64,000 nt of DNA from Brevinematales bacterium (GTDB lineage Bacteria; Spirochaetota; Brevinematia; Brevinematales; Thermospiraceae), in assembly GCA_026417555.1 (NCBI GenBank), contig JAOADA010000004.1, positions 1 to 64,000 of the forward strand. Direction: 5' to 3'. The notes under the pieces were generated by a model, which was not told the origin of the DNA, ran no database searches, and saw only the letters and a program-made list of their open reading frames with translations. Positions within the stretch are counted from its first letter, which is position 1. The number at the start of each line of letters is the position of its first letter. This document shows, piece by piece, positions 62,971 through 64,000 of this stretch. A program made the translations under genes and the position numbers.

Positions 62971-63534
62971 ATGCGTTGGATGTCGTCTGTGATCATGGGT
63001 GTGGTGCTTTTCTTGGCAGGATGTGGAGGAAAGCCTGCAGCAAAACCTGAACCTGCCCCCGTAACTTCCCAACCGGAGCAGAAACCGGTTGTTGTTGAGC
63101 AGAAAAAGGAAGAAGTTCAGGCTCCTGTGGAAACCCCTGAACAAGTGGTAGTGCGTCTGAACCGAGAAGTTATCACGATTCCTATGGTAGGGTTTGGATA
63201 CCGTGTAACGACCCTTCAGGCACAGGCTGTCTCAAATTGGGCCAAGGGAGCTATCCCTCTGATCAAAAAGACACTTGAGGTGATGCCAGAAGGGTATGTA
63301 CTTGAGATTCGTGGGCATGCCACTCCCCCTGATCCTAAGAAAAAGGGAGAGAGAGTCTCTACCATGGAGATTTCTACAAAACGCGCTGAGTTCGTATATG
63401 ATTTTCTGCGCAAGCAGGGAATCAATATGTCTCGTGTGGTAGTACGTGGGGTGGGAGAGTCTGAACCCCTTGATCCTAACAATCCTACTGATCCCAAGAA
63501 TCGTCGGGTAACCTTCCATGTGAGGAAGAAATAA
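62971..63534 (+). CDS. OmpA-family peptidoglycan-associated lipoprotein
   Basis: A 187-residue lipoprotein. The lipobox is FLAGC with C18. A Pro/Glu/Gln/Val-rich linker (about 21-60) leads to an OmpA-C domain: VLEIRGHATPPDPKKKGERVSTMEISTKRAEFVYDFLRKQGI and the closing NRRVTFHVRKK. The domain binds the diaminopimelate or ornithine of peptidoglycan and tethers the outer membrane. It resembles Pal but has no Tol genes beside it. It has its own promoter and a terminator. Confidence 0.9.
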   Translation: MRWMSSVIMGVVLFLAGCGGKPAAKPEPAPVTSQPEQKPVVVEQKKEEVQAPVETPEQVVVRLNREVITIPMVGFGYRVTTLQAQAVSNWAKGAIPLIKKTLEVMPEGYVLEIRGHATPPDPKKKGERVSTMEISTKRAEFVYDFLRKQGINMSRVVVRGVGESEPLDPNNPTDPKNRRVTFHVRKK

Positions 63535-63548
63535 GGGATTCTTGAGGT

Positions 63549-63597
63549 GGTATTCCCTCCCTTCAAGGGAGGGAATACCCTTCTTCTTATTTTTCTG
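63549..63597 (+). terminator. Rho-independent terminator
   Basis: Stem GGTATTCCCTCCCTT / AAGGGAGGGAATACC (15 bp, nearly no loop as drawn, so the inner pairs probably stay open), followed by a pyrimidine tract ending in TTTTT. Confidence 0.85.
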
Positions 63598-63664
63598 GAG
63601 AGTGAGGGCAAAAAAGAGAGCCTTCCTTCCGGAAAGAGGCAAGGCGAAAATCTTTTTTTTTTAC

Positions 63665-63692
63665 TTGACTTTTTTTCAAAAGAGTGTATAAT
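63665..63692 (+). promoter_or_regulatory. Promoter of the gene at 63715
   Basis: TTGACT (63665-63670), a 16-bp spacer, and a perfect TATAAT (63687-63692). Confidence 0.75.
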
Positions 63693-63714
63693 ATACATAA
63701 AATAAGGAGATGTC

Positions 63715-63924
63715 ATGGGTGGAGTCATGGCAATGACAGCACGATATTTCGATCTCGAGCGTCAGGTAAGGGATGTCATCCACGAGATAGAGGTGTACAA
63801 GTGGTTAGAATCGGAAAAGCGAGGGTATGACATTGGCCTAAGTCAGGCAACCCGTGAATGGATCGAGAAACACTACAATGACTGGTTTATGTACAATGTT
63901 CAACGTTATATCCGTGATGAATGA
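63715..63924 (+). CDS. Small helical protein of unknown function
   Basis: A 69-residue, soluble, mostly helical protein rich in Tyr, Trp and charged residues (KWLESEKRGYDIGLSQATREWIEKHYNDWF). I do not recognise the family. The ATG at 63715 has aaggag six bases upstream; further in-frame ATGs follow at 63727 and 63733. It has its own strong promoter. The 76 bases after it, to the end of the window, show no feature except a partial match to the hairpin repeat at the very end. Confidence 0.65.
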   Translation: MGGVMAMTARYFDLERQVRDVIHEIEVYKWLESEKRGYDIGLSQATREWIEKHYNDWFMYNVQRYIRDE

Positions 63925-64000
63925 ATCATTGAGATGACGTCGCATTTCTGTATGCCAAGGGGGACTTCTTGAAAAGGGTTGTGCTCGCTTTGAGTATGGT

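Noticed and set aside
63991-64000. Third copy of the hairpin repeat at the window end
   Set aside because: Only ten bases match and the left arm is absent; the sequence beyond the window is needed.

Overview
The window reads as one continuous piece of a spirochaete chromosome, probably from a thermophilic Brevinematales-like lineage. That placement is an inference from several things together: FliL-FliM-FliY flagellar genes, a spirochaete-style V-type ATPase operon, a phosphoglycerate kinase with a Lys/Glu-rich insertion after a HLGDP motif, an LpxL-type acyltransferase (so an outer membrane), and an HprK/McsA-McsB-ClpC set. There is no rRNA or tRNA gene and no complete insertion sequence. 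Genes are dense. The only long gene-poor stretches are 36-1257, 13778-14172, 40538-41135 and 54544-55189.

Layout. (1) 1-1257 is gene-free, T/G-rich on the plus strand, and carries two copies of a 35-bp hairpin repeat. (2) 1258-10660 is a plus-strand sugar uptake and alpha-glucan operon: binding protein, two unusual ABC permeases, a debranching-type glycosidase, GlgC and an amylosucrase. It is headed by a strong promoter and a perfect palindrome that fits the catabolite-repression (cre) consensus. (3) 10657-13777, minus strand: sigma-28 (FliA/WhiG), HPF, HPr kinase and a LacI/CcpA-type regulator in one operon. (4) 14173-14943 is a putative outer-membrane barrel; 15018-17767 is fliL-fliM-fliY on the minus strand. 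(5) 18047-20901, minus strand: lipoprotein, LpxL-like acyltransferase, S-component-like membrane protein and M14 carboxypeptidase. (6) 21092-25539: thrS, infC (ATT start), rpmI, rplT and a barrel protein. (7) 25608-28512: an ECF sigma factor followed by a membrane protein combining FecR, PEGA and PQQ-propeller domains. (8) 28653-38253: an 11-gene V-ATPase operon (K-F-E-[F420-ligase-like]-A-B-D-[Usp-like]-H-C-I). (9) 38388-40537, minus strand: ribD and a TPR protein. (10) dnaA stands alone at 41136, followed by mcsA-mcsB-clpC (with a Shine-Dalgarno-masking hairpin) and malQ. (11) 48492-54543, minus strand: a TetR-regulated tripartite RND efflux system with a 30-bp operator. (12) A three-repeat CRISPR remnant, PilZ, a lone receiver domain, a pullulanase lipoprotein, a heme-ligand-less H-NOX-like protein, a short ComEC, pgk-tpiA, an OmpA-type lipoprotein and a small conserved-looking protein.

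How the parts fit. Carbon metabolism is the main theme: sugar import, ADP-glucose and amylosucrase routes to alpha-glucan, MalQ and pullulanase for remodelling, and pgk/tpiA for glycolysis. HprK plus a LacI-type regulator beside a cre-like site suggests phosphorylation-dependent catabolite control. No single wholly unknown multi-gene system stands out. The strongest leads are the two non-ATPase genes inside the V-ATPase operon, the ECF-sigma/FecR-PEGA-propeller pair, the enlarged ABC permeases, the H-NOX-like protein without its heme ligand, the divergent McsB and DnaA active or binding sites, and the mcsA leader hairpin.
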